A stretch of 64,000 bases of DNA from positions 682,001-746,000 of the forward strand of contig NZ_LR733264.1 of NCBI RefSeq assembly GCF_902506495.1, written 5' to 3'. The DNA comes from Pseudomonas sp. 8O (lineage in GTDB: Bacteria > Pseudomonadota > Gammaproteobacteria > Pseudomonadales > Pseudomonadaceae). The position numbers and the translations under genes are program-made. The notes below the pieces were generated by a model. The model did no database searches and was not told where the DNA came from. It saw nothing but the letters and a program-made list of their open reading frames with translations. Of the stretch, positions 1 through 6,871 are shown piece after piece (positions within the stretch are counted from its first letter, which is position 1; each line of letters begins with the position of its first letter).

Positions 1-381
1 GACGGCGAAGGCGAACATGCCATTGAGCTTGGGCAGCAGCTTTTCGCCCCATGCGTGATAGCCCTTGAGCAGCACCTCGGTGTCACCGCCGGAGAAGAAG
101 CGATAACCCAGCGTCTCCAGCTCGGCGCGCAGCTCGGGGTAGTTGTAGATGGCGCCGTTGAACACCATGGACAGGCCGAGATCACTGTCGATCATCGGCT
201 GGCCCGAAGCTTCGGCCAGATCCATGATCTTCAGCCGGCGATGGCCCAGGGCGATGGGGCCCTGGCTATGAAAGCCATGGGCGTCGGGGCCACGAGGGGC
301 CAGGTGGTGGGTGATGCGCTCGACTGCCGCCAGGTCCGCGGGGCGTCGATCAAAACGTAGTTCTCCAGCTATTCCGCACAT
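1..381 (-). CDS. N-acetylglutaminylglutamine amidotransferase, N-terminal part (cut by window edge)
   Basis: This is an asparagine-synthase-type class II glutamine amidotransferase of the family that makes the osmoprotectant N-acetylglutaminylglutamine amide (NAGGN). Only the first 127 residues are present; the gene runs off the left edge. The protein starts MCGIAGELRF, so the catalytic Cys2 is exposed after Met removal. The N-terminal-hydrolase landmarks LAPRGPD, ALGHRRL, MVFNGAIYNY and GGDTEV follow in the expected order. The ATG at 381 has an AAGGA ribosome site just upstream. A MarR gene is transcribed divergently, the same pairing I recall from P. aeruginosa. The synthetase domain that would confirm the NAGGN subtype lies outside the window. 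Confidence 0.85.
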   Translation of the reverse strand, partial: MCGIAGELRFDRRPADLAAVERITHHLAPRGPDAHGFHSQGPIALGHRRLKIMDLAEASGQPMIDSDLGLSMVFNGAIYNYPELRAELETLGYRFFSGGDTEVLLKGYHAWGEKLLPKLNGMFAFAV

Positions 382-489
382 AGTTCCTTACCGGTGTTGC
401 CGTTGGGGAGTGGCTCGTGGTCGAGCCTTTTACACCAAAACAAAAAAATGCTTTCATGTCAAAGTTTTGGTTGTTATGAATTGGTGCTT

Positions 490-963
490 ATGACCGATAA
501 AAAAGTTCCTGTTGAAATAGATTTGTCATCTGTCATGGCCTTCGAGATGCCCCTGTTCCAGGCTCTGCGGCGCTTGCAGCAGGCGGGTGAGGTGCATGCC
601 AAGCGTCTGGCTCGCTTCGGCGGACTGACGCCCATGCAGTTGATGGTGCTGCAGGTGCTGGCCAGCGAGACGCGGATGACTGCCAGCGTGCTCAGCAGTC
701 GCGTCAGCCTCACTGCGGCGACGCTTTCCGGTCTGCTCGATCGTCTCGAGGAGCACGGCCTGCTGCAGCGTCAGCGCGATGATCAGGATCGTCGCCGGCA
801 GTGGCTGCTGATCAGTGCTGCCGGGCGTGAGTTGATCCGGCAGGCGCCGTCGTTGATGCCGCCAGAATTCAACCAGCGTTTCGCCGCACTGGCCGATTGG
901 GAGCGCCATAGCCTGACAGCAGCGCTATTGAGGGCGGCCGAGTTGTGTGGAGAGATGGAATGA
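490..963 (+). CDS. MarR-family transcriptional regulator next to the NAGGN gene
   Basis: This is a 157-residue winged-helix regulator of the MarR type. A helical N-terminal dimerisation part (MPLFQALRRLQQAGEVHAKR) precedes the DNA-binding core with GLTPMQLMVLQVLA and LSGLLDRLEEHGLLQR, and the wing carries DDQDRRRQ. The start at 490 (MTDKKVP) is chosen because it gives the usual MarR length. An in-frame ATG at 448 would add 14 atypical residues, and neither start has a strong ribosome site. The gene diverges from the NAGGN amidotransferase across 108 bases, so it may control that gene or itself. The ligand is unknown. Confidence 0.85.
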   Translation: MTDKKVPVEIDLSSVMAFEMPLFQALRRLQQAGEVHAKRLARFGGLTPMQLMVLQVLASETRMTASVLSSRVSLTAATLSGLLDRLEEHGLLQRQRDDQDRRRQWLLISAAGRELIRQAPSLMPPEFNQRFAALADWERHSLTAALLRAAELCGEME

Positions 964-1009
964 GGTGGGCGGTGAATCCGTCTTTTTCAGAAAAAATTCA
1001 AGCAGGGTG

Positions 1010-1037
1010 TTGACTTAGCATCGCCGCCTGCATAAAG
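1010..1037 (+). promoter_or_regulatory. Likely sigma-70 promoter of the tRNA cluster
   Basis: TTGACT at 1010-1015 is followed 15 bases later by CATAAA at 1031-1036. A GC-rich stretch then leads to the tRNA-Val gene at 1060. A good -35, a short spacer and a GC-rich discriminator are typical of stringently controlled stable-RNA promoters. The call rests on motif match and position only. Confidence 0.5.
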
Positions 1038-1059
1038 TGCGCGCCTCGCTAAGGCACAT

Positions 1060-1135
1060 GGGTGATTAGCTCAGCCGGGAGAGCATCTGCCTTACAAGCA
1101 GAGGGTCGGCGGTTCGATCCCGTCATCACCCACCA
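1060..1135 (+). tRNA. tRNA-Val (anticodon TAC)
   Basis: This is a 76-base cloverleaf with encoded CCA. The acceptor arm GGGTGAT pairs with ATCACCC at 1125-1131. The anticodon TAC is at 1093-1095, within loop CTTACAA. The T loop has the usual GGTTCGATCC form. It is the first gene of a three-tRNA cluster behind a probable promoter at 1010-1037. Confidence 0.96.
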
Positions 1136-1170
1136 TAGCCTTAGAGAGAAGGACGAAAGTCCACCGACGC

Positions 1171-1247
1171 GCAGCGGTAGTTCAGTCGGTTAGAATACCG
1201 GCCTGTCACGCCGGGGGTCGCGGGTTCGAGTCCCGTCCGCTGCGCCA
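1171..1247 (+). tRNA. tRNA-Asp (anticodon GTC), copy 1
   Basis: This is a 77-base tRNA with encoded CCA. GCAGCGG pairs with CCGCTGC, and the anticodon stem-loop reads GGCCTGTCACGCC with GTC as anticodon. The T arm is GCGGGTTCGAGTCCCGT. It lies 35 bases after tRNA-Val and is identical over its full length to the second copy at 1356-1432. A short leader around GGACGAAAGTCCA is also shared by both copies. Confidence 0.96.
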
Positions 1248-1355
1248 TTATTTCCCAGATCGATGTTTCATCGATTTGAGATGGCAGAGTCCGCAAGGGC
1301 GCCATCAGATGCAATAAAGCTTCAAGAGTTTTCTGGACGAAAGTCCAACCGACAC

Positions 1356-1432
1356 GCAGCGGTAGTTCAGTCGGTTAGAATACCGGCCTGTCACGCCGGG
1401 GGTCGCGGGTTCGAGTCCCGTCCGCTGCGCCA
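1356..1432 (+). tRNA. tRNA-Asp (anticodon GTC), copy 2
   Basis: This is a second 77-base tRNA-Asp, identical in sequence to the copy at 1171-1247. It is preceded by GGACGAAAGTCCAACCGAC, nearly the same leader as copy 1 (GGACGAAAGTCCACCGAC). The repeated unit is therefore larger than the tRNA itself. A rho-independent terminator begins seven bases after the CCA end, so this is the last gene of the tRNA transcript. Confidence 0.96.
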
Positions 1433-1438
1433 TATACG

Positions 1439-1473
1439 AAACCCGCTGATCGCAAGATCAGCGGGTTTTTTAT
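1439..1473 (+). terminator. Rho-independent terminator of the tRNA cluster
   Basis: The stem AACCCGCTGATC / GATCAGCGGGTT closes a GCAA tetraloop and is followed by a run of T. It immediately follows the second tRNA-Asp. Confidence 0.92.
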
Positions 1474-1699
1474 TGGCCGCCGTTTGTGCGGCTGCTTCTC
1501 TGTGGCAGGCGTTCAAGCGGCAAGCTTTGCGTGCTTGTCATCGGCTAAAGCCGCTCCCACGCAGACAGCTCCTGGCCAGTGTCGATGGCCATTTCTCCTG
1601 CCCGCGACTTTTCGTCATATTGCCTTCATACCGCCGCTCTAGCCTGATGGGCATGCACCTTGTGTCGTCGTTGAATGGATCATGCGGGAGGGTCGAGTA

Positions 1700-1786
1700 A
1701 TGGATGATTATCAGGAAGAACTGCTGGAGCTGAGCGCCCTTGAGCAGGGCGCAGTGGATGGCGTCGAGGACGCTACCGAGCTGTAA
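1700..1786 (+). CDS. Possible 28-residue acidic protein
   Basis: This is a short reading frame starting MDDYQEELLE and ending in DATEL, with ten Glu or Asp and no basic residue. A GGGAGGG ribosome site lies about ten bases before the ATG. That strong site and the sharply acidic composition are the main reasons to take it seriously. I have a vague memory of similar tiny acidic proteins in other Pseudomonas but cannot check it. No domain is recognised. It lies between the tRNA cluster and a REP pair and is probably transcribed alone. Confidence 0.45.
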   Translation: MDDYQEELLELSALEQGAVDGVEDATEL

Positions 1787-1890
1787 GGGCCTGTCCAGGC
1801 CCTGCTGCGCGTCAGCACTGCTGCGTTGAAACAGGCTCGTGTGCGGGGCCGATCCGGATGAGGCGCTGCTCAAGCGGCTGCCGCTCGCTC

Positions 1891-1944
1891 TAATGGCCCG
1901 GATGCAATCCGGGGCGCGGCATTCCCGGATTTCATCCGGGCTAA
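1891..1944. repeat. REP inverted pair (CCCGGATGCAATCCGGG type)
   Basis: Two oppositely oriented REP-like arms, GCCCGGATGCAATCCGGG and CCCGGATTTCATCCGGGC, are separated by a short GC-rich spacer. The pair lies just downstream of the fpvF stop and belongs to the same family as the pairs at 18214, 39930, 56485 and 56753. Its position at the end of an operon suits an RNA-stabilising or gyrase/IHF-type REP role, but the sequence does not show function. Confidence 0.75.
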
Positions 1945-1975
1945 TCAGGCTCCGGGCAGAGACGTTGAGTTTTGC

Positions 1976-2863
1976 TCAGGGCGACAGGGCGTCCAGCACC
2001 TGGCCGATGGCTGTTTCCAGTCCGGCGACGGGTTCTTGCTGATTGTCTTCGATCAGTACCAGGCGGCTGCCGCCGTCGCTGATCGCCTTGGCCAGATCGG
2101 CTGGCGGCTGGCGCTGGACAAGCACGGCAGCGACGTCGTTGTCCCTTAGCTCGGCGCTAAGCTGCGCCAGGGTTTCAGTCGTCCATTCGGCGTCCGTCGC
2201 CACGCTCAGCTCGACAAGGTCAAGGTTGAGGCCGTCGATCAGGTAGTCGAAGTGATCCGACAGGCTGGCCACACTCAGGTTATCCAGCTCTGCCAGGCGG
2301 CTTTCGCTGGCGGCGCTGAGTTTGAGCAGGCGCTGCTTGAGCGTCGCCAGGTTGGCCTCGATCTGCGGTTTGGCCTCAGGTGCCAGGCGGTTCAGGTCGG
2401 CGGCGATCACATCGGCCATGCGTCCCAGGTTGTTGATGTTGAGCCAGGGCTGGCTAGCCAGGGCGTCACCGCCGTCGCTGCGCAGGGCTATGCCGGGCAG
2501 GGCGCCGTCCACCGGACGTGCGCCGTCAACTTCGACGATGCGGATGTTGCTGCGCCGCGCCAGCGGGTAGAGCGGGTCGTCCGGCCACAGCGAGCGCAGG
2601 CCGATCACGGCGTCGGCGTCGCGCGCGGCCTTGTCCAGTGCGCCCGCGCCACGGCCGGCGAAGTACGAGGGTTGGCGGCTGGCCGGCAAGTTGGCCGGGG
2701 CGGCGCGTTGCAACTGCACGGCGCTGCCGTCGAGCAGGCTGGCGCCGAGACCGTAGGTGATCGGCAGGCTGGCGAGAATGCGCACGGGCTGTGTTTCGGC
2801 GTGCAGCGGGCCGGCGAGCAGGGCGCAGGCGGCGAGGGCAAGGCTCAGGCGTTGCAGGGTCAT
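1976..2863 (-). CDS. fpvF: FpvF-like periplasmic binding protein of ferripyoverdine recycling
   Basis: This is a 295-residue periplasmic binding protein with a signal peptide ending near PLHA/ETQ. It has the two-lobed cluster-9 (TroA/ZnuA-like) layout but lacks the histidine ligands of metal-binding members. It is the last gene of the eight-gene operon, and its ATG overlaps the fpvE stop (ATGA). In P. aeruginosa the eighth gene of this operon, FpvF, binds the siderophore rather than free metal, which agrees with the missing histidines. The assignment rests on operon order and domain type. A zinc or manganese binding protein is the alternative. Confidence 0.75.
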   Translation of the reverse strand: MTLQRLSLALAACALLAGPLHAETQPVRILASLPITYGLGASLLDGSAVQLQRAAPANLPASRQPSYFAGRGAGALDKAARDADAVIGLRSLWPDDPLYPLARRSNIRIVEVDGARPVDGALPGIALRSDGGDALASQPWLNINNLGRMADVIAADLNRLAPEAKPQIEANLATLKQRLLKLSAASESRLAELDNLSVASLSDHFDYLIDGLNLDLVELSVATDAEWTTETLAQLSAELRDNDVAAVLVQRQPPADLAKAISDGGSRLVLIEDNQQEPVAGLETAIGQVLDALSP

Positions 2864-3759
2864 CCCAGGTTCCCTTTCAGGCTAGGCAGTGTGCCGCGGG
2901 CGATGGCGGCGGTGGCGAAGGCGAGGCCGGCGACCATGATGATCGCGGCGCCGGAGGGGACCGGCAGCTCCAGGGCGATCGGCAGAAAGATACCGGCCAG
3001 TGTGCTGCAGGTGGCGATCAGTACCGATAGCCAGAAGAAGCCCTTCAGTGATTGGCTGAGCAGTCGTGCCGCGGCAGCCGGGATCACCAGCAGGGCGCCG
3101 ACCAGGATGGCGCCGATGACCTTGACTGCAGCCACGGTGACCAGCGACACCAACATCACGAACAGGTAGTCCAGCGGCTTCACCGCGACGCCACGCACGC
3201 TGGCCAGTTGCGGGTTGAAACTGGCCAGCATGATGCGGTTGTACAGCGGCAGTGCCAGGCCCAGCACCAGCAGCGAGACCAGCGCCAGCACCGCCAGGTC
3301 CTGGGCGTTGACCGTCAGCACCGAGCCGAACAGTACGTTCTCCAGGATATGGATGTTGATCTTGCCGGCGAGCACCAGCAGCAGGCTGGCGCCGACTGCC
3401 AGCGACACCGAGAGGAACACGCCGATCAACGTATCTGGCGCCAGGCCGGTGCGGTTGCGCAGGTAGTTGAGCAGGATGCCGAACAGCAGGCAGTAGCCGA
3501 ACAGGCTGCCGTAGGGGCCGGTGTAGGGCTCGCCAAGCAGGATGCCGATGGCCACGCCGGTCAGCGCGGCGTGGCCGACCGCTTCGGAGAAGAAGGCGAA
3601 GCGCTTGACCACCACCAGCGTGCCGAGGCCGCCGAGCACCGGGCCGATCAGCAGACCGGCGAGCAGGGCGTTGACCACGAAACCGTAGGCCAGAGCCTCG
3701 GGCAGATAGCCGGCGCTGGCCCAGGCCTGGATTGCCAGGCGGATGTCTTCGAAACTCAT
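2860..3759 (-). CDS. fpvE: FpvE-like metal ABC transporter permease
   Basis: This is a 299-residue ABC-3 family inner-membrane permease with about eight to nine hydrophobic segments. It contains the family hallmark FFSEAVGHAALTGVAIG near residues 55-75 and a Gly/Ala-rich GAILVGALLVIPAAAARLL segment that contacts the ATPase. The ATG at 3759 is chosen because it overlaps the fpvD stop (ATGA); the longer upstream frame only shadows fpvD. Its own stop overlaps the fpvF start. It should carry iron released from ferripyoverdine from periplasm to cytoplasm together with FpvD. The homologous znuB/sitC permeases cannot be told apart by sequence alone. Confidence 0.8.
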   Translation of the reverse strand: MSFEDIRLAIQAWASAGYLPEALAYGFVVNALLAGLLIGPVLGGLGTLVVVKRFAFFSEAVGHAALTGVAIGILLGEPYTGPYGSLFGYCLLFGILLNYLRNRTGLAPDTLIGVFLSVSLAVGASLLLVLAGKINIHILENVLFGSVLTVNAQDLAVLALVSLLVLGLALPLYNRIMLASFNPQLASVRGVAVKPLDYLFVMLVSLVTVAAVKVIGAILVGALLVIPAAAARLLSQSLKGFFWLSVLIATCSTLAGIFLPIALELPVPSGAAIIMVAGLAFATAAIARGTLPSLKGNLG

Positions 3760-4508
3760 GACGAGGCCTCTTGCTGGCGCGGATGGCTGGAGAACAGTTC
3801 GAGCAGGCGCTCGGGGGTCAGCACCTGCTGCGGCGTATCGTCGAACAGCACGCGGCGGTTGAGCCCGGTGACGCGGTCGGCGAGGCGGCCGACGGCCTGC
3901 AGGTCGTGCTCGATCCACAGCACTGTGGTGCCGGCCTGGCGCCAGTCGCGCAGCAGTTGCTCGAACACCTGGACGCCGGGCTCGTCCAGCGCCGACATTG
4001 GCTCGTCGAGCACCAGCAGCTGCGCCTCGGGCACCAGGCCCTGGGCCAGCAGCACGCGCTGGCGCTCGCCGCCGGACAGCGCGCCCATGCGCCGCTTGCG
4101 CTTGTCCAGCATGCCGACCCTTGCCAGCGCCTGCTCGATGGCCGGGGCGTGGCGCCGCGACAGGCCGAGGAAGGCCGGGCGGCGTTGGCACATGGCGGCC
4201 ATGAAGTCATCCACCGTCATTGGCAGGCCGCGATCGAATTCCAGCGCCTGCGGTACATAGCCTATGGTGCCGGGGCTGGCCGGCCAGTGCAGGCGAAGCT
4301 CGCCCTGGTGCGGCATCTGCCCGAGCAGGGTCTTGATCAGCGAGCTCTTGCCACCGCCGTTGGGGCCGACCAGAGCGTGCACGCTGCCGGCGCGCACCTG
4401 GAAGCTGACCTTGTCGAGAATCCGCGTGCGACCGAGGTTGAGGTCGATGCCGGAGAATTCGATGCCGGGGCCCTGCAGGCGCGGCGGCGCGGTTTCGAGG
4501 GCGGTCAT
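3756..4508 (-). CDS. fpvD: FpvD-like metal ABC transporter ATPase
   Basis: This is a 250-residue ABC ATPase. Walker A is GPNGGGKSS, the Q-loop follows in GYVPQALEF, the signature is LSGGERQR, and Walker B is LLVLDEPMSALD, followed by the switch histidine in IEHDLQ. It belongs to the Zn/Mn/Fe-chelate import group and pairs with the permease at 2860-3759. Start and stop codons overlap the genes on both sides by four bases, so translation is probably coupled. It would power import of iron stripped from pyoverdine in the periplasm. Confidence 0.85.
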   Translation of the reverse strand: MTALETAPPRLQGPGIEFSGIDLNLGRTRILDKVSFQVRAGSVHALVGPNGGGKSSLIKTLLGQMPHQGELRLHWPASPGTIGYVPQALEFDRGLPMTVDDFMAAMCQRRPAFLGLSRRHAPAIEQALARVGMLDKRKRRMGALSGGERQRVLLAQGLVPEAQLLVLDEPMSALDEPGVQVFEQLLRDWRQAGTTVLWIEHDLQAVGRLADRVTGLNRRVLFDDTPQQVLTPERLLELFSSHPRQQEASS

Positions 4509-5431
4509 ACGCCTTCGTCCTGAATGGCGCGCACCACGGTGTCGAGGTTGCGCGCCATTTCCTCTTCGTATTTTCTGGCGGTGTACTCGCCGTAGGAAAT
4601 ATGCGTCAGCGGGTAGATCTTCACGCCAGACTCACGATGGATGGTGTCGACGTAGCTGGAGGGGAAGTCCATCTCGGAAAAGATCACCTGCACGTCCAGT
4701 TCCTTGAGCTGGTCGATGGTCTTCTTCAACTGGCTGGGGCTCGGCTCGATGCCGTGGGCCGGTTCGACCACGGCGGTGACCTCCAGGCCAAACTCGCGCA
4801 GCAGGTAGTCGTAGGCGGCATGGATGGTGGCCACGCGCAGCTCGCTGCCCTTGGCGTCGGTCAGCTTGCCCAGAGCCTCGGCGCGCAGGCCGCGCAGGCG
4901 CTTGCCGTAGGCGCGGGCGTTCTGGATGTAGAACTTGGCGTTGTCCGGGTCGAGCTTGCCGAGTTCGCGGGCGATGTTGTTGATCTGTGCGATGGAGGCG
5001 GTGATGGAGAGGAAGGTGTGCGGGTTTACCACCTTGCCGGCGCCGCGCGCGGCCTGGCCGGTGGCGGCGAGCAGGGGCACGCGGGCGTTGGCCTCGATCA
5101 CGGGGACGTCCGGCTTCTCGCTGACGGCGATCATGCGGTCGGCAAAGTCGTCATGGCCGACGCCGTTGAGCACCACCACGTCGAGCTCGCCGATGCGCTT
5201 GATGTCCTCGGCGCGCGGCTCGTACGCGTGTGGGTTGAAGCCGGCCGGGATCAGCGGCACCACGTCGGCGCGGTCGCCGACGATATTGCTGACGTAGCTG
5301 TAATAGGGGTGCAGGGTGATACCGACACGCAGGCGGTGGTTGTCGGCGCTGGCGAGCACGGGGGCGAGGGCGGCGCCCAGGCTCAGTAGCAGGCTGGCCA
5401 GCAGGCGGCGGGAGACGAAGCGAGAGGGCAT
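4505..5431 (-). CDS. fpvC: FpvC-like metal-binding periplasmic protein
   Basis: This is a 308-residue cluster-9 substrate-binding protein with a signal peptide ending near residue 29. His68 (NPHAYEP), His138 (NPHTFLS), His204 (ATIHAAYDY) and Glu253 (FSEMDF) sit where TroA/ZnuA-family proteins bind metal. In P. aeruginosa FpvC acts with the FpvG reductase to take iron off pyoverdine. Seventeen bases separate it from fpvK, the only real gap in the operon. It could be mistaken for a ZnuA homologue, but the fpvGHJK genes upstream favour FpvC. Confidence 0.8.
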   Translation of the reverse strand: MPSRFVSRRLLASLLLSLGAALAPVLASADNHRLRVGITLHPYYSYVSNIVGDRADVVPLIPAGFNPHAYEPRAEDIKRIGELDVVVLNGVGHDDFADRMIAVSEKPDVPVIEANARVPLLAATGQAARGAGKVVNPHTFLSITASIAQINNIARELGKLDPDNAKFYIQNARAYGKRLRGLRAEALGKLTDAKGSELRVATIHAAYDYLLREFGLEVTAVVEPAHGIEPSPSQLKKTIDQLKELDVQVIFSEMDFPSSYVDTIHRESGVKIYPLTHISYGEYTARKYEEEMARNLDTVVRAIQDEGV

Positions 5432-5448
5432 GGAGGGGTTCCCGATAT

Positions 5449-6015
5449 TCAGTGGCGATGCTGGCGGGTGACGCCGGCGTCGTATTGGCTGGCGACCTGG
5501 CGCCAGCCGGCGGCGATCAGGGCATCGGCATGCAGGTTCTGTGGGGCAACGACATCGCTGGAGCGGTTGAGCCAGATGTCGGCATCCGCTGGGCTTGCCA
5601 GCAACAGAAAGGAGCCAGCGACGGCGCTGTCGCCGCTCAGACCCTGGTAGGCGTAGTCATCGCCGACATGCAGCAGCTGCCAGACGTGGTGGCCGCGGGT
5701 GGCGGTGCTGGAGTCGTTGGTGAAGGGCGGAATGCCTTCTTCGGCCAGTTGCTGCGGCTCGGGCAAGGTCTGCAGTTCGTCCTGCAGCATCAGGATCTCG
5801 TCGAGGGCTACGACCAATTCGGTATGGATACCTTGCTCGGCAGCGTTGAGGTCGCGGCGGGCATCGATCTGGTGGGCGGCGACGCTTTCTTCCTCGTGAC
5901 TCTCGCTGCGCAGGCTGATGACTGTTGCGGCCAGCAGGATGATCGACAGGCTGAGGACGGCTACCCACAGGCTTTCATGCCCGGCGCCAGCCGGGCGTAC
6001 CACTTGGGTGGTCAT
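5449..6015 (-). CDS. fpvK: FpvK-like membrane-anchored protein (DUF6162 type)
   Basis: This 188-residue protein has one N-terminal membrane segment (LWVAVLSLSIILLAATVISL, residues 16-35) and a periplasmic domain, ending in a His/Arg-rich tail (RQHRH). I recognise it as the DUF6162 type that accompanies metal ABC transporters in Pseudomonas. By order (G-H-J-K-C-D-E-F) it is FpvK, an accessory inner-membrane protein of the FpvG reductase complex. Its ATG overlaps the fpvJ stop by four bases. Catalytic motifs are not apparent. Confidence 0.7.
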   Translation of the reverse strand: MTTQVVRPAGAGHESLWVAVLSLSIILLAATVISLRSESHEEESVAAHQIDARRDLNAAEQGIHTELVVALDEILMLQDELQTLPEPQQLAEEGIPPFTNDSSTATRGHHVWQLLHVGDDYAYQGLSGDSAVAGSFLLLASPADADIWLNRSSDVVAPQNLHADALIAAGWRQVASQYDAGVTRQHRH

Positions 6016-6332
6016 TGGCTGGCGATTTCCGTGTGGTCGATTTCCACGACGTGGCCGGGGCCGGCGTCGAACAGTACGTAGAACTCTCCGTCCGGGCGCT
6101 TGAAGCTGAGCCTGGAGTCATCGCCGAGTTTGCCGGGCACCAGCACCTCTTCTTCGTAGCTGATCACGTCGAGAGTCACGCCGGGGGCACCACTGCCGTC
6201 GGAGAAGCCGCCGGTGCAGACGATTTCGCCGGTGCCGTGCTCCTCGCATTCGCAGATCGGGTTGTGCGCGAGAGCCAGAGGGGACAGGCCGGTACAGAGC
6301 ATCAGCAGACCGATGCGGGCGCTTTGGATCAT
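6012..6332 (-). CDS. fpvJ: FpvJ-like small periplasmic protein
   Basis: This is a 106-residue protein with a signal peptide (cut near ALA/HNP). A Cys cluster follows directly: CECEEHGTGEIVC. The rest is predicted beta-rich (GVTLDVISYEEEVLVPGKLG) and resembles a small immunoglobulin-like or regulatory domain. Its start and stop overlap fpvH and fpvK (ATGA at both ends). Order in the operon makes it FpvJ, a periplasmic partner of the FpvG ferripyoverdine reductase. The start at 6332 is fixed by the overlap; a longer in-frame extension only shadows fpvH. Confidence 0.7.
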   Translation of the reverse strand: MIQSARIGLLMLCTGLSPLALAHNPICECEEHGTGEIVCTGGFSDGSGAPGVTLDVISYEEEVLVPGKLGDDSRLSFKRPDGEFYVLFDAGPGHVVEIDHTEIASQ

Positions 6333-6871
6333 GGTTTGTCTCCTTGTTGTTTCAGCCAGGCGAGGGTGGCGGGCGAAGCCTCGGCCAGCGGGATGGATGC
6401 CTGATGTACTGTGCCGTCCCAGCCCTCGGCGGTGATCCACAACTCGGCGTCGGGCTTGGTGCGTGGCGGTATGGGAATGCTCGTGCCCATGCGATAGGGG
6501 CTGCCGAAGAATAGCCCCCCGGCAGCGCGCAGGCTGCGCGGCTTGCCGATGCGCAGGTAGACCACCTTGACCTGGCTGATGCACGCCTGGCACAGCGCGG
6601 CGTTGAAACTCTTCATATAGCCGGCCGGACCTTCCAGTTGCGGCGGCTGGTTGCGGAACTCGGCCAGGCGCAGGCTCCAGGGGCCGACCTGGACTTCGCC
6701 GAACTCACGCTCGCCGAGGCCGCTGGCGCCGCGGAACAGCGCGACATCCTGAAAGTACTTGGGCATGAAACCCAGCGGGATCAGCACCAGCAGCACATTA
6801 ATGTGGAAGCGCCACTTGTACCAAAAACGGCCCAGAGCGGACGGGGCGGGGGCGATTGCGGCCTTGCTCAT
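6329..6871 (-). CDS. fpvH: FpvH-like membrane-anchored accessory protein
   Basis: This is a 180-residue protein with one membrane segment (residues about 23-40, HINVLLVLIPLGFMPKYF) and a periplasmic domain containing a CQAC pair. A sheet-rich part with WSLRLAEF and ELWITAEGW follows. It sits between the PepSY reductase and the small FpvJ-like gene, with four-base overlaps at both ends. By order it is FpvH, a subunit of the FpvGHJK complex that reduces ferripyoverdine. No catalytic family is recognised; the CxxC pair could be redox-active or bind metal. Confidence 0.7.
   Translation of the reverse strand: MSKAAIAPAPSALGRFWYKWRFHINVLLVLIPLGFMPKYFQDVALFRGASGLGEREFGEVQVGPWSLRLAEFRNQPPQLEGPAGYMKSFNAALCQACISQVKVVYLRIGKPRSLRAAGGLFFGSPYRMGTSIPIPPRTKPDAELWITAEGWDGTVHQASIPLAEASPATLAWLKQQGDKP

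Noticed and set aside
1060..1473. tRNA cluster considered as an integration site for a mobile island
   Set aside because: No integrase, no direct repeat of the tRNA 3' end and no change of gene character beyond it.
1263..1700. Plus-strand open frame running through the second tRNA-Asp
   Set aside because: It reads through a tRNA gene and a terminator and has no ribosome site or domain.
1976..5431. znuABC or mntABC zinc/manganese transporter
   Set aside because: The upstream PepSY protein and three small membrane or periplasmic genes, with two binding proteins around one ABC, match fpvGHJKCDEF in order and number. A zinc role cannot be fully excluded.
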